Source of the DNA: Apostichopus japonicus
Lineage: Eukaryota; Echinodermata; Holothuroidea; Aspidochirotida; Stichopodidae
Assembly (NCBI RefSeq): GCF_037975245.1
Contig: NC_092566.1
Coordinates: 1,304,001-1,368,000 of the forward strand
Length of the DNA: 64,000 nucleotides
Direction of reading: 5' to 3'
The position numbers and the translations under genes are program-made. The notes beneath the pieces are model-generated. The model saw only the letters and a list, made by a program, of their open reading frames with translations, ran no database searches and was not told the DNA's origin. Of the stretch, positions 51,001 to 59,125 are shown in pieces; positions within the stretch are counted from its first letter, which is position 1, and each line of letters opens with the position of its first letter.

Positions 51001-51852
51001 CTGCTGTGTTAAGATGAATATGGTTTGTATTGTTATGTCTCCTGCTGTGTTAAGATGAATATGGTTTGTTTGTATTGTTTTGTCTCCTGCTGTGTTATGA
51101 TGAATACGGTTTGTTTGTATTGTTATGTCTCCTGCTGTGTTATGATGAATATGGTTTGTTTGTATTGTTTTGTCTCCTGCTGTGTTAAGATGAATATGGT
51201 TTGTTTGTATTGTTATGTCTCCTGCTGTGTTAAGATGAATATGGTTTGTTTGCACTGTTATGTCTCCTGCTGTGTTACGTTAGGGTTTGTGAGGCCTTTG
51301 CAACTCTGCAAGCTATTCTCAAGCTGCGTTGATTCATCTTTGAAGTCTCAGCCTTCGTTGCTTTGGACTTTGTTGAAATCTTCCTGTCAGTCTCCTCATC
51401 CTTTGAAACATCTTAAATTTAGATTTTAAATGAAGGTAACTAAAAAAGGGACAATTTAATGCAAGATACTGTTTATGTAACATCCGTCCCGGTCAGTCCT
51501 CGGACTGTGTTCCTTCTTTCCCGTGAGTTTTCTCATTCTCTGTAAAAGTCCCAAAATTGGGTTCAGTTCAGTTAGATTCTGCAGGTAAGACTAACTCAGA
51601 GGATAAGTATGGATGTTTACAATGGAGCAAATAACCAGAATTCTTGCCGTTATATTCCATCAATACCACCTGAAATTCACTGATGTACGGTCGTTGTTCT
51701 TTCCTCTCCAGCTTGCTGTGGTCCGACAAAGAGACACCTTGGAGCCGTGGTTCAAACAATTCCTGGTCGAAGACAAAGGGGCAAACGCGTCCGCGTCGTA
51801 CGTCGACTTTTTGGTCCACATGCACAAAGAAATCAGGAACATTCTGAATTAA
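29728..51852 (+). CDS. SEC24C/D: SEC24C/D-type COPII coat protein, whole coding span, 20 coding exons
   Basis: Cargo-binding subunit of the COPII coat that partners SEC23 at ER exit sites. Coding exons: 29728-30053, 30523-30688, 31260-31410, 31581-31928, 32117-32334, 32861-32972, 33603-33730, 35109-35247, 35859-35974, 37249-37373, 38126-38317, 40010-40103, 41359-41475, 44078-44248, 45544-45786, 46371-46509, 46928-47046, 47675-47854, 49998-50279, 51712-51852. All are GT-AG with matching phases; total 3,507 nt, 1,168 residues. Pro/Gly/Gln/Met-rich N-terminus (1 to ~403), zinc finger with C499, C502, C521, C524, trunk (~570-800), beta-sandwich (~802-890), helical part (~890-1028), gelsolin-like part (~1029-1122) and a conserved C-terminal segment. 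The long N-terminus and core residues match the SEC24C/D branch rather than A/B. Human SEC24C is about 1,094 residues. Confidence 0.95.
30523..30688 (+). CDS. SEC24C/D: SEC24 coding exon 3 (residues 109-164)
   Basis: Acceptor GATTTTACAG, donor AGTATG/GTAAGC. Encodes a Pro/Gln/Asn/Met-rich segment, phase 0 at its end. No domain; called by splice sites, phase and composition. Confidence 0.82.
31260..31410 (+). CDS. SEC24C/D: SEC24 coding exon 4 (residues 165-215)
   Basis: Acceptor TTTTATATAG, donor CCACCAG/GTAAGT, phase 1. Pro/Gln/Gly/Met-rich disordered region. Confidence 0.82.
31581..31928 (+). CDS. SEC24C/D: SEC24 coding exon 5 (residues 215-331)
   Basis: Acceptor CCCCCCATTTAG, donor CTGTCC/GTAAGT, phase 1. 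Contains degenerate repeats of the type NSMHGPP and GNFQGPP, showing internal duplication in the N-terminal region. Confidence 0.85.
32117..32334 (+). CDS. SEC24C/D: SEC24 coding exon 6 (residues 331-403)
   Basis: Acceptor is a CT microsatellite ending CTCTGTAG; donor AGTGTG/GTGAGT. Includes six consecutive PGMA units from a perfect 12-bp repeat, then [11 protein letters not shown] leading into the conserved core. Confidence 0.88.
32206..32282 (+). repeat. 12-bp coding repeat in SEC24 exon 6
   Basis: Six perfect units of GGGATGGCCCCA encode consecutive Gly-Met-Ala-Pro. Perfect identity suggests recent expansion and likely length polymorphism. Confidence 0.95.
32861..32972 (+). CDS. SEC24C/D: SEC24 coding exon 7 (residues 404-441)
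   Basis: Acceptor TTTCTTTCTCAG, donor ATCAAG/GTAGAA. Encodes [16 protein letters not shown] and [14 protein letters not shown], the start of the conserved SEC24 core (human IQVIENDRASRGGQ region). Confidence 0.92.
33603..33730 (+). CDS. SEC24C/D: SEC24 coding exon 8 (residues 441-483)
   Basis: Acceptor TTATTTTATAG, donor AACGAG/GTATTT. Encodes [15 protein letters not shown] and [13 protein letters not shown], colinear with human SEC24C/D before the zinc finger. Confidence 0.92.
34844..34977 (+). ncRNA. H/ACA-box snoRNA-like copy 1, SEC24 intron 8
   Basis: Two hairpins joined by an H box. 5' hairpin: lower stem TACCC/GGGTA, upper stem with CCAGG and CCTTGG arms. H box AGAGTA fits ANANNA. 3' hairpin: lower stem GCTCT/AGAGC, upper stem CCAACTA/TAGTTGG, pocket sequences TTTAAAAC and TTCCTGTG. 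ACA at 34,972-34,974, three bases before the end. The stems differ in sequence from the other copies yet still pair, so the fold is supported by covariation. It ends 131 nt before exon 9. Confidence 0.85.
35109..35247 (+). CDS. SEC24C/D: SEC24 coding exon 9: zinc finger (residues 484-530)
   Basis: Acceptor CTATTTTCAG, donor GATG/GTAAGG, phase 1. Encodes [16 protein letters not shown] then [10 protein letters not shown]; Cys 499, 502, 521 and 524 form the Sec23/24 zinc finger. Confidence 0.95.
35338..35472 (+). ncRNA. H/ACA-box snoRNA-like copy 2, SEC24 intron 9
   Basis: Lower 5' stem TCCCTT/AAGGGA, upper TACAGGT/ACCTGTA; H-box region AAATTA; lower 3' stem AGTTCT/AGGACT with one G-U pair, upper CCAAACT/AGTTTGG; ACA at 35,467-35,469. 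Pocket sequences CCAACGG and TATAGA (5') and AAAAAAC and TTCCTGTG (3'). It shares flanks with copy 3. Confidence 0.87.
35859..35974 (+). CDS. SEC24C/D: SEC24 coding exon 10 (residues 530-568)
   Basis: Acceptor TTTACCCTATCAG, donor TGCAAG/GTAATT. Encodes [17 protein letters not shown] and [16 protein letters not shown], the link from the zinc finger to the trunk. Confidence 0.93.
36354..36488 (+). ncRNA. H/ACA-box snoRNA-like copy 3, SEC24 intron 10
   Basis: Nearly identical to copy 2, with upper 3' stem CCAAACTT/AAGTTTGG and ACA at 36,483-36,485. It sits in a duplicated block of several hundred bases shared with intron 9. Confidence 0.87.
36861..36951. repeat. Short tandem repeat, SEC24 intron 10
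   Basis: Five imperfect units of about 18-20 bp containing GGCCACACTTATGCTCTGG. Confidence 0.85.
37249..37373 (+). CDS. SEC24C/D: SEC24 coding exon 11: start of trunk (residues 569-610)
   Basis: Acceptor TTTTTGTCAACAG, donor CCTAC/GTGAGT, phase 2. Encodes [20 protein letters not shown], the vWA-like trunk strand and helix. Confidence 0.93.
37512..37648 (+). ncRNA. H/ACA-box snoRNA-like copy 4, SEC24 intron 11
   Basis: Lower 5' stem TCCCTT/GAGGGA; upper stem CAGGT/ACCTG; lower 3' stem AGTTTT/AAAACT, a compensated change relative to AGTTCT/AGGACT in copies 2 and 3; upper 3' stem is a 10-bp helix CCAAACTTGA/TCAAGTTTGG. ACA at 37,643-37,645. Confidence 0.87.
38126..38317 (+). CDS. SEC24C/D: SEC24 coding exon 12: trunk (residues 610-674)
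   Basis: Acceptor GATATTTCTCAG, donor GACAG/GTACGT, phase 2. Encodes [31 protein letters not shown] and [10 protein letters not shown]. Confidence 0.94.
38337..38445. mobile_element. Foldback MITE copy B (internally deleted), SEC24 intron 12
   Basis: Shares AAATAAAACTGTTAGCAATC and TATCCACTAGAGAGCCTGTG with copy A, but collapses to a perfect short palindrome, AAGTTGGCCT...AGGCCAACTT, within 20 bp of its exon 12 donor. Confidence 0.7.
38480..38790 (+). mobile_element. LINE/SINE 3' tail remnant with ATT/ACT microsatellite
   Basis: TTTTAAGCGCTATGGGCAG and GGTGCTATATAAATCTACAT resemble the tail of the element at 8.5 kb, followed by ATT/ACT trinucleotide repeats (38,717-38,790). No reading frame recognised upstream. 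Confidence 0.5.
39083..39218 (+). ncRNA. H/ACA-box snoRNA-like copy 5, SEC24 intron 12
   Basis: Lower 5' stem TCCCT/AGGGA; upper stem TCAGA/TCTGA, changed on both sides relative to other copies; H box AGAAAA; lower 3' stem GCTCT/AGAGC, upper CCAAAC/GTTTGG; ACA at 39,213-39,215. The conserved TTCCTGT and TTTAAAAC pocket sequences are kept. Confidence 0.86.
40010..40103 (+). CDS. SEC24C/D: SEC24 coding exon 13: trunk (residues 674-705)
   Basis: Acceptor CTCTGTCTACAG, donor TTGGTG/GTAAGA. Encodes [17 protein letters not shown] and [10 protein letters not shown]. Confidence 0.92.
40471..40605 (+). ncRNA. H/ACA-box snoRNA-like copy 6, SEC24 intron 13
   Basis: Close to copies 2, 3 and 7. Lower stems TCCCTT/AAGGGA and AGTTCT/AGGACT; ACA at 40,600-40,602. 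About 200 bases upstream of it are also shared with copy 7. Confidence 0.87.
41359..41475 (+). CDS. SEC24C/D: SEC24 coding exon 14: trunk (residues 706-744)
   Basis: Acceptor TTGTCGCTTAG, donor GAGAAG/GTGAGT. Encodes [20 protein letters not shown], nearly identical to the human segment. The following 2.6-kb intron is the largest of this gene and holds transposon remnants. Confidence 0.94.
42447..43027. mobile_element. Non-autonomous TIR element with CGAATGACA subterminal repeats, SEC24 intron 14
   Basis: Left end GGGGGGTGTTACTAAAACGA and the complement of the right end (AAGGGGACAAACAAAAACGA) both run into ATGACA. CGAATGACAA recurs inside the left end, and its complement TTGTCATTCG several times near the right end. 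It carries no recognisable transposase. Superfamily not assigned. Confidence 0.6.
43076..43643 (-). pseudogene. SAP-domain / YqaJ-recombinase-associated ORF remnant
   Basis: Two adjacent minus-strand frames (43,643-43,338, then 43,348-43,076) together look like the N-terminus of a widespread uncharacterised marine-animal protein type that carries a SAP-like motif ([20 protein letters not shown]) and, further on in intact members, SWIM and YqaJ regions. The frames are separated by a 1-base shift in a run of seven A residues, and homology stops before any SWIM motif. Family memory only, moderate confidence. Dead fragment in SEC24 intron 14. Confidence 0.5.
44078..44248 (+). CDS. SEC24C/D: SEC24 coding exon 15: trunk (residues 745-801)
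   Basis: Acceptor CATTTTTGACAG, donor TTCCAA/GTAAGT. Encodes [20 protein letters not shown] and [13 protein letters not shown]. Confidence 0.94.
44814..44948 (+). ncRNA. H/ACA-box snoRNA-like copy 7, SEC24 intron 15
   Basis: Same fold as copy 6; 3' upper stem CCAAACT/AGTTTGG, ACA at 44,943-44,945. The 5' flank from about 44,610 matches the flank of copy 6 from about 40,270, showing duplication between introns. Confidence 0.87.
45544..45786 (+). CDS. SEC24C/D: SEC24 coding exon 16: beta-sandwich (residues 802-882)
   Basis: Acceptor TTTTGTTTTACAG, donor ACACAG/GTGAGA; exactly 81 codons. Encodes [31 protein letters not shown] and [14 protein letters not shown]. Confidence 0.95.
46371..46509 (+). 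CDS. SEC24C/D: SEC24 coding exon 17 (residues 883-929)
   Basis: Acceptor CCCATATTCAG, donor AAGAAAG/GTAGGA, phase 1. Encodes [20 protein letters not shown] then [14 protein letters not shown], end of the beta-sandwich and start of the helical part. Confidence 0.94.
46928..47046 (+). CDS. SEC24C/D: SEC24 coding exon 18: helical part (residues 929-968)
   Basis: Acceptor CGTCTACAG, donor GGACAG/GTGAGT. Encodes [20 protein letters not shown], matching the human [11 protein letters not shown] segment. Confidence 0.94.
47430..47664 (+). repeat. Degenerate TTGATCTGA-type repeat before SEC24 exon 19
   Basis: Repeats of GATCTGATTTGATCT with CTGAC, CTAAC and CTAAT variants run up to about 10 bases before the exon 19 acceptor. 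There is almost no classic polypyrimidine tract except TGTTTGCAG. Confidence 0.8.
47675..47854 (+). CDS. SEC24C/D: SEC24 coding exon 19: helical part (residues 969-1028)
   Basis: Acceptor TTGTTTGCAG lies at the end of a GATCTGATTT-type repeat; donor CCAATA/GTAAGT. Encodes [20 protein letters not shown] and [10 protein letters not shown]. Confidence 0.94.
48904..49270. repeat. 61-bp tandem repeat, 6 copies, SEC24 intron 19
   Basis: Unit includes TTTAGAATTTGTTGAACACA, TCTGAGTACT and GTGTTGTGGGATAGCAAATG. It ends about 130 bp upstream of snoRNA-like copy 8. Confidence 0.95.
49402..49537 (+). ncRNA. H/ACA-box snoRNA-like copy 8, SEC24 intron 19
   Basis: The most diverged copy, but fully paired: lower 5' stem TCCCTG/CAGGGA, upper TCAGGTT/AACCTGA, H box ATAAGA, lower 3' stem AGCTCT/AGAGCT, upper 3' stem a 10-bp helix CCAGAATGTC/GACATTTTGG, ACA at 49,532-49,534. 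Every changed stem base is compensated, which argues for function rather than decay. Confidence 0.85.
49641..49856 (+). repeat. Tandem duplication unit containing a decoy copy of exon 20 start
   Basis: About 210 bases (GATGAAAAATTAAG through the first ~64 bases of exon 20) are repeated at 49,857-50,060. The upstream copy keeps the acceptor TTATTTTAAG at 49,789 and then reads 23 in-frame codons before TGA at 49,859-49,861. It lacks the rest of the exon. Confidence 0.85.
49998..50279 (+). CDS. SEC24C/D: SEC24 coding exon 20: gelsolin-like part (residues 1029-1122)
   Basis: Acceptor TTATTTTAAG, donor ATGAAG/GTAAGC; 94 codons. Encodes [20 protein letters not shown] and [12 protein letters not shown] degraded tandem copy of its first ~64 bases lies 208 bp upstream. 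Confidence 0.93.
50650..51277. repeat. 45-bp tandem repeat, ~14 copies, SEC24 intron 20
   Basis: Unit GAATATGGTTTGTTTGTATT plus GTTATGTCTCCTGCTGTGTT and ATGAT. Because 45 is divisible by 3, several frames on both strands stay open for hundreds of bases; these are repeat artefacts, not exons. Confidence 0.97.
51712..51852 (+). CDS. SEC24C/D: SEC24 coding exon 21, C-terminus (residues 1123-1168)
   Basis: Acceptor CTTTCCTCTCCAG; stop TAA at 51,850-51,852. Encodes [20 protein letters not shown] and HKEIRNILN, the highly conserved SEC24 C-terminal signature. Confidence 0.95.
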   Translation, partial: LAVVRQRDTLEPWFKQFLVEDKGANASASYVDFLVHMHKEIRNILN

Positions 51853-52260
51853 AGACATGTAACCGGTTAAATGACTTTCTTAACCACGGTGTGACGTTGC
51901 GATTCACGGTCGATGAATGTTCCACCAAGCGAGAAAAAAATGCCCTGTTTTCCAAACTATTTGAAGATCTGCTTCGACTCTGGTTGACTCTGAGCTTGCG
52001 TGAAAGTTTCCCGGAGGGTGAATCGTGAGATGGCTCAGATGATACGATGAAACGTTAAACACCTTTTATCGGGTGCAACATGAGACATGAATCTGAGTTG
52101 GTGTTTTTTGTCATTAGTCATTAGTATGATTTACTTTTCAGTGGTATCTTTAGGTTAACTGTATTAGAACTGTACTGTTTGTCTTGTCTAAACCTTAGAA
52201 AGTGACCTGGAACTGAAAATATTTGGAATTAAAATTTCTCATATTTATTGTAGCGGAAGT
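51853..52260 (+). other. SEC24C/D: Probable SEC24 3' UTR
   Basis: Non-coding sequence directly after the stop codon. An ATTAAA hexamer near 52,230 could be a polyadenylation signal, but no canonical AATAAA was found close by, so the 3' end is not fixed. Confidence 0.35.
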
Positions 52261-53082
52261 TATGTTTAGTCAAAGTTGTAGAGAGGAAATTGGGGGGGGG
52301 TGGGGGTACAAGTGAGGTTGGTGGTACTGTTAACTTTAATGTAATGGGAGTTATACAACACTAGTCAATAGCAAAGGCTGCTCTACTCGGGACAGCCGTT
52401 GAAAAATTCAATACATAAAAAAAAAAATTTAAAAATTAAATTATAGGAATTTTCTTGAACTGTAACTAGTGGGGAAATTCCACAAAGGTTTCCCAAGCAT
52501 AGGAACTTTGCCTTATGTGTAGTGCTGTATGGAACAGCTATGGAAATTCTACGGTCATTCGATATGATGGTATGATTAATATTTTTGCTCTTCTTCTTTG
52601 AGACTTTTTGCAGCAGATCGATTGATAATGTCAATGCTGTATGCATGCTCATAGCAGTCTTTTTATGGGAGATGGGAGAATTTGCAAAAATTCATCGAGT
52701 AACCAAACATTTCACTCAACAATTAACAAAGTTTTCCATATGTCTCTGATGATGCTATGTTGTATATATATGGAGGTACCTTCCGTGGGAGAGAATCTAT
52801 TTAGTGGAAGGTTTATTCTAACAAACTATTATGTTATTTCAACAATGGTAAGGCTGGTCATTTTTGGTTTCTGTATTTTGCAAAGCTAAAGGTGATAAAT
52901 TCTTTGCAGAGTTCTACTTTTTTTTTTTTATTATGACTAATGCTACGTAGCAGTGTAAAGTAACAGTACTCGGTACTCTTAATAGCTATAAATATAATCT
53001 TATTACCTTATCTGTGAAGTTATAAACTATGAAATATATCTAAGAAACTAACATTCAGAATATTGTTTGGTTTGTTCATGTC

Positions 53083-53160
53083 GAGCGAGGGTCAAACGAT
53101 TATGCCATCATGAGGGTCAAACTGTTATGTCATTTTGAGGGTCAAACATTTATGTCATTA
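53083..53160. repeat. 26-bp tandem repeat, 3 copies
   Basis: Units of GAGGGTCAAACTGTTATGTC followed by ATTTT or similar. Confidence 0.8.
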
Positions 53161-54451
53161 TCATCATATATGTGTTTGGTTGCTCTTCCGTAGTGGGTGG
53201 GATTGGGGATTCGGTGGGTCAAGTTGATTTCAAAGCAGGCCCATAAGGGGTAATGAAGGGGGGGTGGGATGGTATCAGATCATATTTGACATTTGGTGCA
53301 TCAAAGGGAAGTAAAAGAGGGCAGCAGAACGATCACTGTCACACGTTGGTCAGCGTATGCAAAGGGGTACCTTAGGCAGGTCGTTGTAGCATACTGGCTA
53401 TGGAGGAGAAGGAAGTGGGCACATGATATTATAGTACAGTCAAATCTTGATATACAGTTTGGCTTCTGTGGGCTAAAGAGTGGCAACATTATGGGGGAGG
53501 AAGAGGGGTGGGTGGGGGGGTCTGTAAGATCCCACATCAAGTGGATCTAAAGGCAGGGTACAGGGTCCTTCCAAACGGTAGGCATCAAGATGTCCAACTC
53601 TCCTATCCCAGCTGACCAGAAAAAGAAAGGTGACTAGCTTTGTAGCTACAATGTAAACTCCCCTACCTCCCCCCACCTCTTAAATTGAAGAATGATGAAC
53701 TTTTCCCATTTTCATATTAAAAGGGAGTCACATGCAAGCAGCAAATGAAAGATTTTTATAAAGTTGAATTTTGCTGGGGAAAAAAAAAGACTAGATAAAA
53801 GTATTAAATTGAACTTCATGATTATGTGATTTAAAAAAAAACAGGATTACTTGATAAATTTATCAAATCCATTCAGAAAGCTGCCTTAAATTTCCAGTAT
53901 ATATTCAGATAGTGACATTAAATTTAGCCAATTACAAAATATCACTGAAGATGTATTTTCTAGGCCATATGAGGTCATATATTAAGTGGATAAAATCTGC
54001 TAGAAATGTTTAACAAATCTGGCATTATATAGTCTGCATAGTCAGAACACATTCGATTGTTATAATGTTAAGGAATGAGGGTTTGGTGCAAAGTTACTAA
54101 CCAGATGGCATTTATCACTTTATTTGTCAAACCTAATGAAAATGAAACAACAGTAATGTCTTGGTTTTCCTTCGACTCTTTCTGATCTGTAAGAAAAGTT
54201 AGAACTTCACACTTTAAATTTGTCTCTTGTGTGTATGTTAGTGTTTGTATATATGTTTGCCAACATCTAACAATTTTTTTTTGATCGAATCTATGAGTAA
54301 TTTGAATTTTGAATCTTTATTATATGTTAATTCTTCATGTAATTTGCACTTCAATTACATACCCTTTATGTTATTTGCTTGTGTATTATGCTTAATTTGA
54401 TGTGGATCCTGAATGTAGCTGGTTATGAAAGACAGCCCCGAACAACAGGAG

Positions 54452-55072
54452 CTGGGCGTGATGGCTCAACAGGCCTCCAAGGCCTCTAGTACAAGGGACC
54501 CTGCTACTCTGAAAGGCGCTGGGTGTGATGGCTCAACAGGCCCCGGGCCTCTAGTGCAAGGGACCCTGCTACTCTGAAAGGCTCTGGGTGTGATGGCTCA
54601 ACAGGCCCCGGGCCTCTAGTACAAGGGACCTTGCTACTCTGAAAGGCGCTGGGTGTGATGGCTCAACAGGCCCCGGGCCTCTAGTACAAGGGACCCTGCT
54701 ATTATGAAAGGAGCTGGGCTTTTGATGGCTCAACAGGCCCCCTGGCCTCTAGTACAAGGGACCCTGCTACTCTGAAAGGCTCTGGGTGTGATGGCTCAAC
54801 AGGCCCCGGGCCTCTAGTACAAGGGACCTTGCTACTCTGAAAGGCGCTGGGTGTGATGGCTCAACAGGCCCCGGGCCTCTAGTGCAAGGGACCCTGCTAC
54901 TATGAAAGGCGCTGGGTGTGATGGCTCAACAGGCCCCGGGCCTCTAGTACAAGGGACCCTGCTACTCTGAAAGGCGCTGGGTGTGATGGCTCAACAGGCC
55001 CCGGGCCTCTAGTACAAGGGACCTTGCTACTCTGAAAGGCGCTGGGTGTGATGGCTCAACAGGCCCCTAGGC
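54452..55072. repeat. 65-bp GC-rich tandem repeat, ~9.5 copies
   Basis: Unit includes GCTGGGTGTGATGGCTCAAC, AGGCCCCGGGCCTCTAGTAC and AAGGGACCCTGCTACTCTGA. Much more GC-rich than the flanks; each unit has the self-complementary core GGCCCCGGGCC. Confidence 0.95.
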
Positions 55073-57670
55073 TGAACTGTATGAGAAACTTCTTTAATTC
55101 CTGATGCAAGGATTTTTTTTTCCATTTATCAGATATGCCTCATGATGAAAGTAAACTCCTACAGGAGTAAAAAAAAGAAAAGCTATTTCAGGTTTATATG
55201 AAAGAGCTAGGCATATCAGATCTTTTAAAACTTGATTGAAAATTAATTTATTTAAAAATATGTAAATATCTCTCAACATGTCTGTCAACAGAATTGTTCC
55301 ATCTGCCTGCACTGCTACAGTTGCACTAAGTTTGAAGGAGGAGGAGGGTGGGGGAGGGGGAGGGGGAAGGACAGGATGGGAGGTGAGAGAGATAGGGTAA
55401 TAGGGTAACCTTCAGTTCAGTCATTCTATACCTGTTATATTATCCCATACTTGGAGGAAGGGTTAAGTGGACAAAGTAAATATGAAAAAACAAAACAATT
55501 TTGCTGATTCAGTGGAAATGTGAAAGTATTTCATTTGTTGGAATATCAGTATTGTTTAAGTTTCACTTCTGGACCCTATCATTACCACTGCCTATGAATA
55601 TTTATGAGTGTTGCAGTTTATATTTCCTTCTTTGTTTTATTCTCATTTCTTGTTCAGTTACTTTCTTTTAAAGCTTTGCATGTATTTTTCTCTCTCATTT
55701 TGGGTTTGAATGGAGAGTCTTTAAAAGTTGGTAGCATATTAAAATATTTAAAAAGAAGTGCCTGTCATATCTCAAGATGTGAAGGGTTGAAGGCACTAAA
55801 AGCTATTTTTGTTACAAATAATAATAATCCTCGCATATTATTGTCTTCTTGCTACATATTTAGAATGTTTTTTCCCTCTTTGTTCTATATACTGACAAAA
55901 ATAGATCAAAATTTCATCAAAATTCTGACATTTTATTCCCAAAACAAGTAATTATTGTATTATTGATATAATACAGCTTCAAAAATGTTATCAAAATTAT
56001 TATCAATTGTAATTACAATGGGGTTGTGTCATTTCATAGTGGTGGCGAGTATGTTGAATGAAATATTCCTACCACTACCCAAAGATAATGAAATAAAATG
56101 ACACTATTGAAAAAAAAAAATGCTAAATGTTGAATTTCTTTTACCTTAACATTCTCCTTCCCTGCCTCAGGCTTCCCTCAAAACCAAATATTGAAAGAGT
56201 TGTCTACTGTTTTGGATAGTCATTCCCCAGTAAATTGGTCGCACACTTCATGTAAAGCCTTTACTGCATTGAAAACCAAGTGTTTTACTAATGCTTCTGT
56301 TTTCTTCTCTTTTTTTCTCTCTTTTTTTTTTTTGCAAAGCGTTGTGTATTTGTTGACTTATTGGAAGCTACGTCTATAGTATGTTACAATTAATATCACT
56401 AAATAGAGAAACCAATCAACGCACGGCTTTCATGATTTTGCACACTACACTGCTTTGATATGAATAAACATAAGTGTGACATCACAATCGTCATCGATGT
56501 GGGATGTACAATGATATAGGTGGGCGTGACACAAGCTAAACAAAGTTGCCTATTTCGCGAAGTTCACAGCTGGATTCGCTGTAGAAGTGTGTATAGAGCA
56601 TTATCACAAAGATATCAAGATACGACCTGTGTTCAAACCAACTTTGTATTTACCATTTCCTAATTATACAAACAAGCATCTGGAGACTTAGTGAATAAAT
56701 TATTTATATTTAATCGTCTTTGGATGTTAAATATTTTAACATAAGGTTTAACAATTTTGCTGAAGATTTCCTATTCCCATGGCTCCAACTCGTACGAAAC
56801 TAGCAGCCTCGGCGGATCGGGTTTAAGTTCAGTTGTTCTTTTTCCAACTATTGCTATACTCTTCGCTGATTGGTCAATTTCCTTTTCTTTATATCGTTTC
56901 AAAATATGTTAAAACGGTAAAAATTTTGTAGAAGGAGGTTGGGGGAGGGGAGGACGGGATCAGACCAATCTTAGGTGGTGCTGAAATTTGTCGCCTAAAA
57001 CATATTGCCGTGAAAATTATCGTAGGACCCCCTCCCCACCCCACCCCCAACACACTCAATTGATGTCTGGACCTGAGTTGGACACCTCAGTTTCAATTGT
57101 ATTCATATTTAGATTAATTTCTGACATTGCATTATGTTGACATTTCTTTGAAAACTTTTCTTCAAAAGGATGACATACCCAAGATCTAGGTTGGTCATAG
57201 AGTGAGCTAAGAGTAAAGGTGTTTACTGTGGTAGGGAATGGAAACTCCCTACACAGCCTATACAGAACCACACTAACCCCGACGTAAGTGTAAGGCCTTT
57301 ATATCAGTCAAGATTTGATTGTCTGCAATCCACAAAACCAAACTATATACAGTGGGTCAAAGGTCACCGCAGTGATCAATGCATGGTATACTTGATTATT
57401 TGACTTACATCGCTTTAGGTAATCGCTTGAACGCGACCAATTGACTTCTTTGGATTAAAATTTACCTAGGGCGTTGATTATCTTGGTCTTTCTTAGATCA
57501 AACATTGAACTAGAATAATATCACAGACTTAATTTATATAAACTTACTACTAATCATCAACAAGCGTGAGTGATCTTTACACAACTGAGTGACTTTTGTG
57601 GCCTACATTCACTCAGCTGCACGGCAGGGTTGAATGTCTCAAACTTTCACCCAAACGAAGGGGCTGCCAT

Positions 57671-58061
57671 CAGTGGCGTCGCCAAAGGGGAGGGGGGGGG
57701 GGCGGGTAGATAGCAACGAATTGCATCTTATGACCCTTAATTATCAAAAACATTATCAATGCAAAAGGGTTAATTTCCGTTTTTTTTTTGTATAACTTTT
57801 TTATCCGCCTCAGTTAAAAACATAAATATCGGATAGACTAAGCCCGAAAATTCTTGAACATAAAGTTACGTCAAGTTGCAAATTATAGCACCAGATTGCA
57901 TCTAAGGACCCTTAAGTAATCAAAAATTTCTCAAATAAGAGGGGGACACCCCCTCCCATTACACTCTTCCCCAGGACAGCATTCACAAATACACATCGTG
58001 CCCCCTTAAATAAGTGCGGTCCCCCCCCCCCCCAAGATTGAAATGTCTGTCGACCCCACTG
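57671..58061. mobile_element. hAT-like MITE with 8-bp target duplication
   Basis: Left end CAGTGGCGTCGCC; the complement of the right end is CAGTGGGGTCGAC. The 8 bases GCTGCCAT flank both sides (57,663-57,670 and 58,062-58,069). CAGTG ends and an 8-bp duplication fit hAT. No coding capacity; rich in G and C runs near its ends. Confidence 0.75.
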
Positions 58062-59093
58062 GCTGCCATGGACCCCAGGTAGTACTTACATCGTTATATC
58101 CAAGTAAGGTTTATTTCTCCTCGACAGGCCGAGAACTTCGGAACTTATGCCATCGTAACGTGACAAACTGTTAGTGTTTATACAAAAGATTTCAACGACG
58201 AGGCTTTATATATCGAAATAACACCAAAGGCTTAGAAAAAAAAAGAGAAGGAAAAACATACTTATCGTATGAGTCACGCGGCACAGCGATGGAAGTATTG
58301 CTCTCACAGGTTCATACTGGAATTGGGTTACGTAGTGAAACGATAGGTTTAATCTTCGAACAACAACTTCGTATCACGGACGTGCAGAACCTTCAATACC
58401 GGTAGGCCTATATCAGAACTTGACCGGGGACAAAAGCGCGTATAGCAACTATAAGGTACGACTACATGGTATGAAACATCAACATGCAGTGAAGAAATGG
58501 TGCCAGAAAATTCAATCCACCCAACTTCTGCAAGCACCCCTTTCCCCCTCTCTCCCGGAAGCCCGCCCCTCCCCCATCCCCTTCCCCAAGTCCTTGCGAC
58601 GATGAAATTCCGCCTCCGGTCGCTTTACATCCATAACGTTAATTTATTAGCAGATAAATTTACCAAACTATGCTTTCCGTTTGGCTAGGCCTGACGAGAG
58701 CATAGGGCTGCAGCCCTGGGGTCCCGTAAATTAGGGGGGATACACCGGTAGGCCCTGTAGGATAAGTTATAATTTATTTCCATACTCATAATACACTTAT
58801 ACGGATAAATGAAGAAGGGAGACAGATTGATACATTTTTGTGATGTGAAGATTCGTGTGTTCTTGACGGGATGGGCAATAATAATAATAATAATAAACTA
58901 ATTGTACTTCAGTCGTACCTTATCAAGTAATTTGTTTGCATATATTTCGTGGAAAGGTTTACTATCTTATTGCTTATATCGGTACTTTTGTACTATACAC
59001 CCACGAAGAGATAATAGATTCCGAAGTGAACCCAAAGGTATGTTTATTTGGTGTCGACACTCCCTTCCCAGACCGCATATAAACATGATAATA

Positions 59094-59125
59094 CCAGGGA
59101 GTTGTTCCATAACAACTCCCTGATA
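59094..59125. repeat. 12-bp perfect inverted repeat, related to 25,743-25,773
   Basis: CAGGGAGTTGTT and AACAACTCCCTG are separated by CCAT. A damaged version (CCAGGGATTTCC and ATAACAACTCCCTGG) lies next to the U2-like fragment at 25.7 kb, so the hairpin is a dispersed repeat. Confidence 0.7.

Larger units (their letters stand above)
52261..57662. other. Intergenic sequence downstream of SEC24
   Basis: AT-rich with the 26-bp and 65-bp repeats listed and G-rich tracts at 52,291-52,305 and 55,340-55,375. Open frames here are short and unrecognised. Confidence 0.6.

Noticed and set aside
50483-51429. Long open frames (up to 191 codons, both strands) rich in Cys/Tyr/Val
   Set aside because: They exist because the 45-bp repeat length is a multiple of three. 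They lie between two good SEC24 exons whose phases join directly.
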